Of a stretch of 25,780 nt of DNA, positions 17,621 through 24,219 are shown piece after piece. The first letter of the stretch is position 1. Each line of letters opens with the position of its first letter. The stretch is from DASYHS01 sp035998295 (GTDB taxonomy: Bacteria; Pseudomonadota; Alphaproteobacteria; Azospirillales; Azospirillaceae). Below the pieces are notes generated by a model, which searched no databases, was not told where the DNA came from, and saw only the letters and a list, made by a program, of their open reading frames with translations. The stretch is taken from the NCBI RefSeq assembly GCF_035998295.1, contig NZ_DASYHS010000294.1:1-25780 (forward strand), read 5' to 3'. The position numbers were made by a program, and so were the translations under genes.

Positions 17621-17635
17621 TTAAGGCACGCTTAA
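17621..17635. promoter_or_regulatory. CtrA-like box TTAA-N7-TTAA
   Basis: TTAAGGCACGCTTAA matches the alphaproteobacterial CtrA consensus TTAA-N7-TTAA exactly in both half-sites and spacing. It lies 44 bp upstream of the 115-aa gene on the minus strand, in a locally AT-richer stretch. In Rhodospirillales, CtrA mostly controls motility and related genes. A chance match cannot be excluded. Confidence 0.4.
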
Positions 17636-17644
17636 TGTTAATGG

Positions 17645-17701
17645 GCGGAACCCGGAAATCCTCTTCCCGGACCCCGGGACGGGTTCCGGCCCGGGTTCCG
17701 C
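17645..17701. repeat. Inverted repeat after the aldo/keto reductase gene
   Basis: GCGGAACCCGG (17645-17655) and CCGGGTTCCGC (17691-17701) are perfect 11-bp inverted arms around 35 bp that themselves contain shorter GGGTTCCGG-like copies. It lies 13 bp after the stop of the last gene of the minus-strand operon and probably folds as a transcript 3' end or terminator. Confidence 0.45.
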
Positions 17702-17714
17702 TCCGGCCGCCGCG

Positions 17715-18704
17715 TCAGGCGTTGATGCCCTTCATGCCCTCGGCGGGGTAGCGCTCGCCGGCGGTGGCGCCGGGCGGGAAGGCGGCTTCCAGGCGCTCCA
17801 TGTCCGTCGCCGTCAGCCGCACCTCGGCCGCCCCGCAGTTCTCGTCGAGGTACTTGCGCCGGCGCGTGCCGGGAATCGGCACGATGTCCTCGCCCTGGGC
17901 GAGCAGCCAAGCCAGCGCGATCTGGCCGGGCGTGCAGCGCCGTTCCTGCGCGATCGCGCGGACCAGTTCGAGGCGCGCGAGGTTGGCCTCGAGGTTGGCG
18001 TCCTGGAAGCGCGGGTTGGCCCGTCGGAAATCCTCGGGCGACAGCGTGCCGGCGTCGCGGATCGTTCCGGTCAGGAAGCCGCGCCCCAGCGGGCTGTAGG
18101 CGACGAAGGCGACGCCGAGATCGCGGCACGCCGGCAGCACGCCGTCCTCGGGATCGCGCGTCCACAGCGAGTACTCGCTCTGGACGGCGGCGACGGGATG
18201 GACGGCATGGGCCCGGCGCAGCGTCGCGGCGGAGACCTCGCACAGCCCGATCGCCCGGACCTTGCCCGCGGCGACCAGCTCCGCCAGCGTGCCGACGGTC
18301 TCCTCGATCGGCACGTCCGGGTTCACGCGGTGGACGTAGTAGAGGTCGATGACGTCGGTGCGCAGCCGGCGCAGCGAGGCGTCGCAGGCCTCGCGGATGT
18401 AGTCGGGGCTGTTGTCGATCCTGCGCGAATAGCCCATGTCGCGCGAACGGAAGATGCCGAACTTCGTGGCGACGACGACCCGGTCGCGCCGGCCGCGCAG
18501 GAACGCGCTCAGGAGCTCCTCGTTGTGGCCGTGGCCGTAGGTGTCGGCGCTGTCGTAGAAGGTCACGCCCTTCTCGAAGGCGTATTCCAGGGTCGACAGC
18601 GATTCCGCGTCGTTGCTCTCGCCGTAGAACTCGGACATGCCCATGCAGCCGAGCCCGAGGGCGGAGACGGAGAGGCCGCTGAGGCCGAGATTGCGTGTCT
18701 GCAC
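17715..18704 (-). CDS. Aldo/keto reductase, 329 aa
   Basis: This NADPH-dependent TIM-barrel oxidoreductase acts on carbonyl compounds. Residues of the catalytic tetrad are visible: Asp51 and Tyr56 in FYDSADTYGHGHNEELL, Lys81 in VATKFG, and His125 in LYYVHRVNPD. The cofactor end is SPLGRGFLTG and later IVPIPGTRRRKYLDEN. The sequence resembles the YajO/AKR13-type general reductases. The start is GTG at 18704, supported by a GGAGGACATCAC ribosome site. It is the last gene of the operon, 22 bp after the tautomerase gene. As the pathway is unknown, the substrate cannot be named. Confidence 0.92.
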   Translation of the reverse strand: MQTRNLGLSGLSVSALGLGCMGMSEFYGESNDAESLSTLEYAFEKGVTFYDSADTYGHGHNEELLSAFLRGRRDRVVVATKFGIFRSRDMGYSRRIDNSPDYIREACDASLRRLRTDVIDLYYVHRVNPDVPIEETVGTLAELVAAGKVRAIGLCEVSAATLRRAHAVHPVAAVQSEYSLWTRDPEDGVLPACRDLGVAFVAYSPLGRGFLTGTIRDAGTLSPEDFRRANPRFQDANLEANLARLELVRAIAQERRCTPGQIALAWLLAQGEDIVPIPGTRRRKYLDENCGAAEVRLTATDMERLEAAFPPGATAGERYPAEGMKGINA

Positions 18705-18726
18705 CGTGATGTCCTCCGTGCGGGCC

Positions 18727-18945
18727 TCAGTAACCCTGCCGCCTGCTTTTCGTTGCCCAGTCCGGGTCGGAGCCGATGGTGCCCGCTTCGCTCCACCGCG
18801 CCTTCGGCACCTCGCTCACGTAGACCGTGACCTTGTCGAGGGGGCATTTCAGGACGTCGACCGTCGTCCGGGTCAGGCTCTCCATCAGCTCGCGGGCCTT
18901 GTCGTCCGTGATGCCGGTCCAGGTCGTGACTTCGATGATGGGCAT
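18727..18945 (-). CDS. 4-Oxalocrotonate tautomerase-family protein, 72 aa
   Basis: A small tautomerase-fold protein beginning MPIIEVTTWTGITDDKARE. The catalytic N-terminal proline (Pro1 after Met removal) is present, as is the family pattern CPLDKVTVYVSEVPKARW. Compared with classical 4-oxalocrotonate tautomerase, the positions of Arg11 and Arg39 appear as Ile and Thr, and Phe50 appears as Trp. The substrate is therefore unlikely to be a dicarboxylate bound in the usual way; Pro1 could still act as a base. A GGAGG ribosome site precedes the ATG. It lies 19 bp after the 286-aa gene and 22 bp before the reductase gene, in one operon. Confidence 0.87.
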   Translation of the reverse strand: MPIIEVTTWTGITDDKARELMESLTRTTVDVLKCPLDKVTVYVSEVPKARWSEAGTIGSDPDWATKSRRQGY

Positions 18946-18964
18946 GGTTTCCTCCGTCAGGGTA

Positions 18965-19825
18965 TCAGCTTCGGGTTTCGAGTTCGAGGAACGAGGGCTT
19001 TTCCAGCTTGAGCTGGGCGTGGATGTCGCCGCCCAGGCCGAACAGGCCGATGGCGCCGCCGTGGCTGCGCTGGTAGCTCATCCACAGTAGGACCACGTTG
19101 ACGATGCGATTGATGTCCGGGCGGCTGGCGTCCGGGCGGTCGGCCCGTGGAAAGGGGTCGGGCAGCACGGCCTCGTGCCGGCCACGGCCGTGCCGGTCGG
19201 TCGCGAAGGCGTTGGGGATGCCGAGCGGGCCCGGGCGCGTCGGCCCGGCGGGATCGAGGTCGCGCTGGCGCAGCGACATCACGGTGTAGAGGCTGTTGGG
19301 GATCAGCCCCTCGAACTCCAGTTCGAACCGGGCCGTCCGCGCGTCGGGCGCCACGGTCGCGCCGACCTGCCCGCGCGCCCGGACCCAGGCGCCCAGCGTC
19401 ACGGGCTCGGTCGTCGCCCGCCCGTCCTCGGGCCGCAGGTCCGGGATGGGCACCTGGTGGAAGGGATGGCTGGGCCGCACGATCCGCTCCGCGTCGGGAA
19501 GCTGCTCCGGCGCGAACACCATCGGGTAGTTGTGGCAGGGCAGCGGCAGGGGCAGCGTGTGCAGCACCAGCGCCGCGTCCGCGGCCGACAGCTCCGGGCC
19601 GAGTTCGCGCAGGATGCGGTAGGGGCGCTGCTGGCCGAAGGGCGGCAGCGGGCTGTCGGCGGCGACGATCGCCCGGCCCCATGGCGACGTCGTGGTGCCG
19701 TCCGGCCCCGCCCGGTTGATGCGGCCGATCACGATGAAGTTGCCGTCGGCGTCCATCACCTCGCTCGGGGGGTATGTCGGGCCCTGGGTGGTGACGCTGA
19801 GGTCGAGGATGGCGGTCCGCGTCAT
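18965..19825 (-). CDS. Unrecognised protein of the operon, 286 aa
   Basis: The ATG at 19825 overlaps the MFS stop (ATGA), so translation is coupled. The product has no signal peptide or membrane helix. It starts MTRTAILDLSVTTQGPTYPP, has a Pro/His-rich middle (LHTLPLPLPCHNYPMVF, RPSHPFHQVPIPDL) and a beta-rich C-terminal half (RFELEFEGLIPNSLYTVMSL, INRIVNVVLLWMSYQ, GGDIHAQLKLEKPSF). The C-terminal pattern, a PNxLYTV strand and an IHAQL strand near the end, looks like an all-beta sandwich. Eight or more histidines, including His98, His120, His123, His255 and His269, could bind a metal. I know no matching family; it could be an enzyme or a binding protein for the pathway's product. Confidence 0.7.
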   Translation of the reverse strand: MTRTAILDLSVTTQGPTYPPSEVMDADGNFIVIGRINRAGPDGTTTSPWGRAIVAADSPLPPFGQQRPYRILRELGPELSAADAALVLHTLPLPLPCHNYPMVFAPEQLPDAERIVRPSHPFHQVPIPDLRPEDGRATTEPVTLGAWVRARGQVGATVAPDARTARFELEFEGLIPNSLYTVMSLRQRDLDPAGPTRPGPLGIPNAFATDRHGRGRHEAVLPDPFPRADRPDASRPDINRIVNVVLLWMSYQRSHGGAIGLFGLGGDIHAQLKLEKPSFLELETRS

Positions 19826-21087
19826 CGGGGGTCCTTCTCGGCAGGGACGGCGGCGGGGCCGGTGGCGCGCAGCAGCAGCCAGCCGGCGGCGGCGATGCCG
19901 GCCGTCGAGGCGGCGGAAACGCCCGGCCAGGCCGCCGCTTCCCAGACCGGGCCGAGTGCCGCGGTCGAGAGGCCGCCGGACAGGATGCACACGAGGAAGT
20001 AGAAGGAGGTCGCCGTGCCGCGCCGGTCGGCCGGGACCGCCTCGGCGAGCAGTGCGAAGACGACGGGCTGGCACACGAACACGCCGAGGAACAGCAGCGC
20101 CACGCCGGTGGCGACGGCGGCGAGCGTGCCCGCGACCAGCAGCACCGCCTGCGCCGCCAGCATCAGCGCCAGCCCCGCCAGCATCACCGGGCGCGCGCCC
20201 AGCACCGGCAGCAGCCGGCCCGACAGCGGGGCGCCGAGCACGGCGGTCAGGCCGGCGAGGCTGATCCAGCCGACCTCGCCCGTCCCCGCGCCGAAAGGCG
20301 GCCCGGCGAGATGATAGGTCAGCATCGAGGTCGGCCCGAGATAGCCGGCGAACAGCGCGAAGCCGGTCGCGAGCAGCCATGCGACGCGCCGCCGCGCCAG
20401 CAGCCCGAGTGCTGCGCCGTAGGTCCGGCGGAGACCCTGGCGCGGCAGGGTGGTGAGGTGGGTGGTGAGACGGGGATCGTTCCCGGGCAGCAGGCGCAGC
20501 GCCGCCGCGAGCAGCGCGAACAGCGCCGCGGCGCCGAGGAAGGTCGTGCGCCAGCCGACGGCTTCGGCCGCGACGCCCGGCGCCCATCGCCCGAGGATCA
20601 TGCCGGCCACCGCGGCGCCGATCGCGATGCCGAGATGCAGGCCCGTGCGGCCGGGCGGGGCCGTGCGTGCCACCAGCGCGAACACCGCGGCCGGGACGGC
20701 GGCCGCGGCGACGCCGAACGCCGCGGCGAAGCAGAGGAAGGCCGTGAAGCCGCCCGCGAGCGCCATTGCCAGCGCGAAGACGGCCTGGCCGAGCGCGCCG
20801 GCGACGGCGAGGCCGCGGCCCGGATGCCGGTCGGCCAGCGGCCCGAACGCGAAGAAGGCGAGGCCGTAGGCGATGCCCGTCGCCGTGAAGGCGAGCCGCG
20901 CTTCGGTGGCGCCGACGCCGAGCGCGCCGGCGATCTCCGGGAACAGCGGCTGGGTCATGTAGACGCCGGCCGACGGCAGGGCGGCGGCTGCGGCGATCAC
21001 CAGCAGGCCGGCCGGGGCCGCCGGGGTCATCGGCGACGATGGGGCCGCCGGGGCGGGGCCGGCAACGGCGATCGGTGCGGTCGTCAT
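19822..21087 (-). CDS. MFS efflux transporter, YnfM/AraJ-like, 421 aa
   Basis: This major facilitator protein has about 12 membrane helices. After a Pro/Ala-rich leader come GVYMTQPLFPEIAGALGVGATEA (typical of the YnfM/AraJ drug-efflux group) and the loop motif FGPLADRHPGRG. A second half starts near GLLARRRVAWLLATGFALF and includes LTAVLGAPLSGRLLPVLGAR and PADRRGTATSFYFLV. Efflux of a small molecule, either the operon's product or substrate, is the likely role. The start at 21087 follows the SDR gene by 23 bp; its stop overlaps the next gene. The start codon is ATG (MTTAPIAVAG); an extension to 21318 is the antisense shadow of unrelated sequence. Confidence 0.88.
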   Translation of the reverse strand: MTTAPIAVAGPAPAAPSSPMTPAAPAGLLVIAAAAALPSAGVYMTQPLFPEIAGALGVGATEARLAFTATGIAYGLAFFAFGPLADRHPGRGLAVAGALGQAVFALAMALAGGFTAFLCFAAAFGVAAAAVPAAVFALVARTAPPGRTGLHLGIAIGAAVAGMILGRWAPGVAAEAVGWRTTFLGAAALFALLAAALRLLPGNDPRLTTHLTTLPRQGLRRTYGAALGLLARRRVAWLLATGFALFAGYLGPTSMLTYHLAGPPFGAGTGEVGWISLAGLTAVLGAPLSGRLLPVLGARPVMLAGLALMLAAQAVLLVAGTLAAVATGVALLFLGVFVCQPVVFALLAEAVPADRRGTATSFYFLVCILSGGLSTAALGPVWEAAAWPGVSAASTAGIAAAGWLLLRATGPAAVPAEKDPR

Positions 21088-21110
21088 GGCGGTCGTTTCC
21101 CGGCCGGGCG

Positions 21111-22016
21111 TCAGAGCGCGGCCGACGCGCCGCCGTCGACCTGCAGCGTCGCCCCGGTGATGTGGGACGCGGCGGGCGAGGCGAGGAACGCGATGGCGTC
21201 GGCGACGTCCTCCGGCCGGCCGATCCGGCCGAGCGGGGACTTCGCCGCGGCCATGCCGGTGACGTCCGCGGCGGTCGCCCCGAAGCGCCGGCCGAGCGCC
21301 TCGGCCAAGCCGTGCCACAGCGGCGTCTCGGTAGCCCCGGGGTTGACGGCGTTGACCCGCACCCCCGATGCGCCGAGATCGCGCGAGATCGCCTTGGCGA
21401 ATGCGGACAGCGCCGCGACCACCGTGCTCGCGGCCGGGAACAGGGGGTCGGGCTCGCGGGCGAAGGCGCCGTTCACGAACACGATCGATCCGCCGCGCCG
21501 CGCCGCCATGTCCCGCGCGACCTCCCGGGTCAGGCGGATCGTGCCGAGCAGCTTGCCGCCGAGCGCCGCCTCCCAGTCCGCGTCCGCCGTCTCGAGCAGC
21601 GGCGCCGGCATCACGTCGCCGGCGCAGTGGATCAGGACGTCGACCGGACCGACCGCCTCGCGTATCGCGGCCAGCGCAGCCGCTGTGGACGCCGCGTCGG
21701 CGATGTCGATCTTGCGCAGATGGAACTCCGCCAGCGGGCTGGCGGCGGACAGGTCGTCCCAGGCGGCGGCAAGGCGCGCCTCGTCCCGCCCCAGCAGGAC
21801 CACCCTGGCCCCGTCGGCGGCGAGCCGGCGCGCCACGGCCCGGCCGATCCCGCCCGTGGCGCCGCTGATGGCCGCGACCCGTCCCGTCAGCGGCCGGGCG
21901 TTCTCGATCCCCGGCCCGGCCAGCGGCCGGGCGTTCTCGATCCCTGGCCCGGCCAGCGGCCGGGCGTTCTCGACTCCCGCCCCGGCCGGCAGCCGGGCGT
22001 TCCCGGTCCCGCTCAC
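21111..22016 (-). CDS. Short-chain dehydrogenase/reductase without the usual YxxxK, 301 aa
   Basis: The Rossmann fold is intact: cofactor loop SGATGGIG (residues about 51-58), VDVLIHCAGD in place of NNAG, VNAVNPGATETPLW after strand 6, and LGRIGRPEDVADAIAFLAS with GATLQVDGG at the end. The active site is not canonical: where Ser and YxxxK normally stand, the protein reads VNGAFA and PAAST (194-198), so Tyr is Pro and Lys is Thr. It may be a non-catalytic binder or use another mechanism. The first 45 residues carry four 11-residue repeats (from residues 6, 17, 28 and 39). The GTG start at 22016 overlaps the previous stop by 4 bp, with a GGAGG site upstream. Confidence 0.82.
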   Translation of the reverse strand: MSGTGNARLPAGAGVENARPLAGPGIENARPLAGPGIENARPLTGRVAAISGATGGIGRAVARRLAADGARVVLLGRDEARLAAAWDDLSAASPLAEFHLRKIDIADAASTAAALAAIREAVGPVDVLIHCAGDVMPAPLLETADADWEAALGGKLLGTIRLTREVARDMAARRGGSIVFVNGAFAREPDPLFPAASTVVAALSAFAKAISRDLGASGVRVNAVNPGATETPLWHGLAEALGRRFGATAADVTGMAAAKSPLGRIGRPEDVADAIAFLASPAASHITGATLQVDGGASAAL

Positions 22017-22019
22017 GGC
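21888..22019. repeat. 33-bp tandem repeat, four units, coding
   Basis: Units lie at 21888-21920, 21921-21953, 21954-21986 and a degenerate fourth at 21987-22019. Units 1 and 2 are nearly identical; unit 3 differs at a few bases. The unit is a multiple of three and encodes 11 residues like NARPLAGPGIE, so the repeat lengthens the N-terminus of the SDR without breaking the frame. The last copy (NARPLTGRVA) merges with the natural beginning of the Rossmann fold, suggesting that the start of the gene was duplicated by replication slippage. Confidence 0.85.
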
Positions 22020-22633
22020 GCGATCCTCCGGTAGATCCGGGTGTAGAGGCCGGCCGCGCCGCCGGTGATGTAGGTGTCGCCGGCTTCCTGGACGATCCGG
22101 CGATACTCCTCCGTCGCGAAGACCTGCGAATAGGAGTCGGGATCGGTGCTGAAGCCGGCGAGGAACATCACCCCCGGCTCGGTGCTGAGCAGCGAATGAT
22201 ACGACAGGAAGACCTCCACCTCGGGGGCGCGGCGGACGACGCCGTAGATGGTCCGGTCGCGCCATTCCCGATAGTCCGGGTAGACCGGCGGCTTCACCTC
22301 GACATGGCGCATCTGGAGGTAGGGGGTCTCGGGCAGCGGGGTCGGGCAGGGCTTCACCGACTCCACGTAGCCGAGGACCTGGCGGCGCCAGTCCGCGGCG
22401 AGGTGCGGGGCGAACGCGGCTTCGAGACGGGGCCAGGCCGGGCTGCACGCCGCCAGGTCCTCCAGGCGCTCCAGCCCGGCCAGTTCCATCACGCTGGTGC
22501 CGTCCAGGCTCAGGAACACGCCGCGGCGCTCCGCCGGAAGGTCGTTCGAACTGCGTGCCCACCGGGTGGCCAGCTCCTCGGCCCGGTTCGGCAGCGGGGT
22601 GATCTCGGTGACGGCAACGAGCCTCGCCGACAT
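22013..22633 (-). CDS. Conserved-looking hypothetical protein, 206 aa, first gene of the operon
   Basis: The ATG at 22633 has a GGGAGACAACC ribosome site. Two halves can be seen: MSARLVAVTEITPLPNRAEE to FLSLDGTSVMELAGL (about 1-95), and YLQMRHVEVKPPVYPDYREW to VMFLAGFSTDPDSYSQVF and LYTRIYRRIAP (about 105-206). Each half has the strand-helix-strand pattern of a ferredoxin-like alpha/beta (ABM or EthD-type) barrel unit, so this may be a fused dimer. Such folds occur in small monooxygenases, decarboxylases and cyclases, but I see no decisive motif. Its stop overlaps the SDR start (GTGA). The first place in the operon suggests a pathway enzyme. Confidence 0.7.
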   Translation of the reverse strand: MSARLVAVTEITPLPNRAEELATRWARSSNDLPAERRGVFLSLDGTSVMELAGLERLEDLAACSPAWPRLEAAFAPHLAADWRRQVLGYVESVKPCPTPLPETPYLQMRHVEVKPPVYPDYREWRDRTIYGVVRRAPEVEVFLSYHSLLSTEPGVMFLAGFSTDPDSYSQVFATEEYRRIVQEAGDTYITGGAAGLYTRIYRRIAP

Positions 22634-23211
22634 GGTTGTCTCCCATTGCTCTCGTGATGGCGCCGGGACGGTGCGGCGGTGCCGGCCGACGGTTGTGTTA
22701 CCGTCATGCCGTTGCCTGCATGATTGAGTGTTAGTGCTTCGTCACGGCGTAGGATTGAAATATGTCTGATTTTATCCCGTGTCAACAGATTTTCATAAAA
22801 TAGGCTTTAATTTTACAAGGTTGAAATATGACGAGTCCTATGAATGCTATCGAATGCGATTGTCGTTGCCCCGCGATTGTCTTTGGTGCTTCCTGGATAC
22901 GCCAAGGCGAATCGACGCATACCCAAGTATTCGGCCTGTCCGTGGCGGCGCCCATAGGCGCACGGAACGGCAAAATCAAGCTACCGATGCAGATGGATTC
23001 TTTCGTTCGATCCGCGAAATATGCGCTCTAGGCGCGAGTCGGGGCATCAGGCCATCACGGCAGGTAGAAAACAAGTTGCGGACATTCGGTAACGAGTGCC
23101 ATCCTGTGCCTCGAGCAAAACCAAAGGGCGCAAACAAGGGCCCTGGGCCAGGAACGCGTGCGTCAGCCGAAGAGCGAAGGCTCGAAGTTCACCGGCAAAG
23201 AGGAGAGTTGC
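22634..23211. promoter_or_regulatory. 578-bp AT-richer gap between divergent genes
   Basis: This gap separates the leftward six-gene operon from the rightward solute-binding protein gene. The stretch from about 22690 to 22860 is strikingly AT-rich for this genome and contains TTGAAATATG twice (22755-22764 and 22821-22830). The rest is of intermediate composition. A 67-codon plus-strand frame at 22828-23031 has no good ribosome site and no recognisable product, so I do not call it. No RNA gene was recognised. Confidence 0.5.
22757..22785 (-). promoter_or_regulatory. Candidate sigma-70-type promoter of the six-gene operon
   Basis: On the minus strand a perfect -35 TTGACA (22785-22780) is followed after 17 bp by TATTTC (22762-22757) as a weak -10, in the AT-rich gap. 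Transcription would start about 120 bp before the 206-aa gene's ATG at 22633. The weak -10 hints at activator control. Confidence 0.4.
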
Positions 23212-23952
23212 ATGAAGATTTGGTTCCGCAGGCTCTGCGTCGCGGCGGGCCTCGGCGCGGCCGTCTGGTCCGCGCCGTCGAACGCCCAGGACGTCCAGGT
23301 CAATTCCTATGCCCTGCAGCCCATGACCGTCGAGAACAACGGCGTGATCGAAGGGCCGGTGGCGCAGCTCGTCCACGAGATGCTGAAGGCGGCCGGGGTC
23401 GACCAGCAGATCCCGGCGGTGCCGGTCGCGCGCCTGCTCGCGACGATGGAGCAGGGTGGCATCATCGGGTTCCCGCTGGCCCGCAACCCCGAGCGCGAGC
23501 CGAAGTACCAGTGGATCGTGCAGGCCTACAAGGACGGCTTCAGCTTCGCGACGATCGCCCCCGACGCCGCGGTCGACAGCTTCGAGGACGCGCAGAAGCT
23601 GACGGCCGTCACCGTCAACAACAACAGCGCCCCGTTCAACATGCTGAACCGGAACGGCTTCACCAACCTGGACATCGCCAATTCCGAGCAGCTCAACGCC
23701 GCCAAGCTCTACGCCGGCAACGTCGACGCCTGGTTCTCGGTGGCGTCCGGCTTCAAGCCGATCGCGACCTCGCAGGGCCTCGATGCCGGCAAGCTCGTGA
23801 TCGGCAAGCCCGTGCAGGACATCAGCGTGTGGGTGGTCGGCTCCAAGGACATCCCCGCCGAGATCGTCGAGAAGATGCGGGCCCGCTTCGACGAGATGGT
23901 CAAGAGCGGCGAGTACGACGCGATCATGAAGGACGTGCTGCCGCCGGGCTGA
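23212..23952 (+). CDS. Periplasmic solute-binding protein (SBP_bac_3-like), 246 aa
   Basis: A clear signal peptide (MKIWFRRLCVAAGLGAAVWS, cleaved near SNA before QDVQ) precedes a periplasmic binding domain typical of the extracellular solute-binding family 3: VNSYALQPMTVENNGVIEGP, then VPVARLLATMEQGG, a hinge near VDSFEDAQKLTAVTV, and VGSKDIPAEIVEKMRARFDEM with SGEYDAIMKD at the end. It probably binds an amino acid or similar small solute. The usual ABC permease and ATPase genes are absent on both sides, so it is an orphan that either shares a transporter encoded elsewhere or works as a sensor. The ATG at 23212 has an AGAGGAGAG ribosome site; a terminator follows. It is divergent from the six-gene operon, perhaps related in function. 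Confidence 0.85.
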   Translation: MKIWFRRLCVAAGLGAAVWSAPSNAQDVQVNSYALQPMTVENNGVIEGPVAQLVHEMLKAAGVDQQIPAVPVARLLATMEQGGIIGFPLARNPEREPKYQWIVQAYKDGFSFATIAPDAAVDSFEDAQKLTAVTVNNNSAPFNMLNRNGFTNLDIANSEQLNAAKLYAGNVDAWFSVASGFKPIATSQGLDAGKLVIGKPVQDISVWVVGSKDIPAEIVEKMRARFDEMVKSGEYDAIMKDVLPPG

Positions 23953-23986
23953 CGCCCGTACCGCCCGGCCTGCGTCGGAACGCATC

Positions 23987-24012
23987 GCGGGGGAGCCCAC
24001 CGGCTCCCCCGC
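23987..24012 (+). terminator. Hairpin terminator after the solute-binding protein gene
   Basis: GCGGGGGAGCC and its exact complement form an 11-bp stem with the loop CACC, 34 bp after the stop, followed by a short T run (CCGTTTCC). It separates the solute-binding protein gene from the ATP synthase operon. Confidence 0.75.
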
Positions 24013-24095
24013 AGCCGTTTCCGGCCTGCCGCTCACGCCCGCGGACCCGCGGCTTCCGGCCATTCCGTCGCACCCGCGTACGGGGCTAGACGAGG

Positions 24096-24124
24096 TTGCG
24101 CCGCGAGTTTCGGTGTGTTATGTG
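24096..24124 (+). promoter_or_regulatory. Candidate promoter of the ATP synthase operon
   Basis: TTGCGC (24096-24101) and TATGTG (24119-24124) are separated by 17 bp in the 207-bp gap between the terminator and atpH. Both hexamers are partial matches to a housekeeping promoter. The leader before the atpH start would be about 90 bases. Confidence 0.3.
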
Positions 24125-24219
24125 ACCGCTCGCCGCTTGGGAGGGGGTCTGCCCATGCGTCTCTCCTCCTATTGGCCCTGAAAAATCAAACAGGTCTACG
24201 GACTGAACCGAGGTACCAG

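Noticed and set aside
21888..22019. Repeat array that might be a CRISPR
   Set aside because: The 33-bp units abut without spacers and keep an open reading frame, so this is a coding tandem repeat.
22828..23031. 67-codon plus-strand frame in the divergent gap
   Set aside because: It has no convincing ribosome site, no recognisable product and a composition unlike the real genes; it is left uncalled.
22779..24089. 436-codon plus-strand open frame through the gap and the solute-binding protein gene
   Set aside because: Most of it overlaps the solute-binding protein gene in another frame and reads as Arg/Gly-rich nonsense; the signal peptide and family match support the other frame.
24115..24219. 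Longer atpH start at the in-frame GTG 24115
   Set aside because: The extra 35 residues do not resemble the subunit family; the GTG at 24220 gives the normal length and N-terminus and has a ribosome site.
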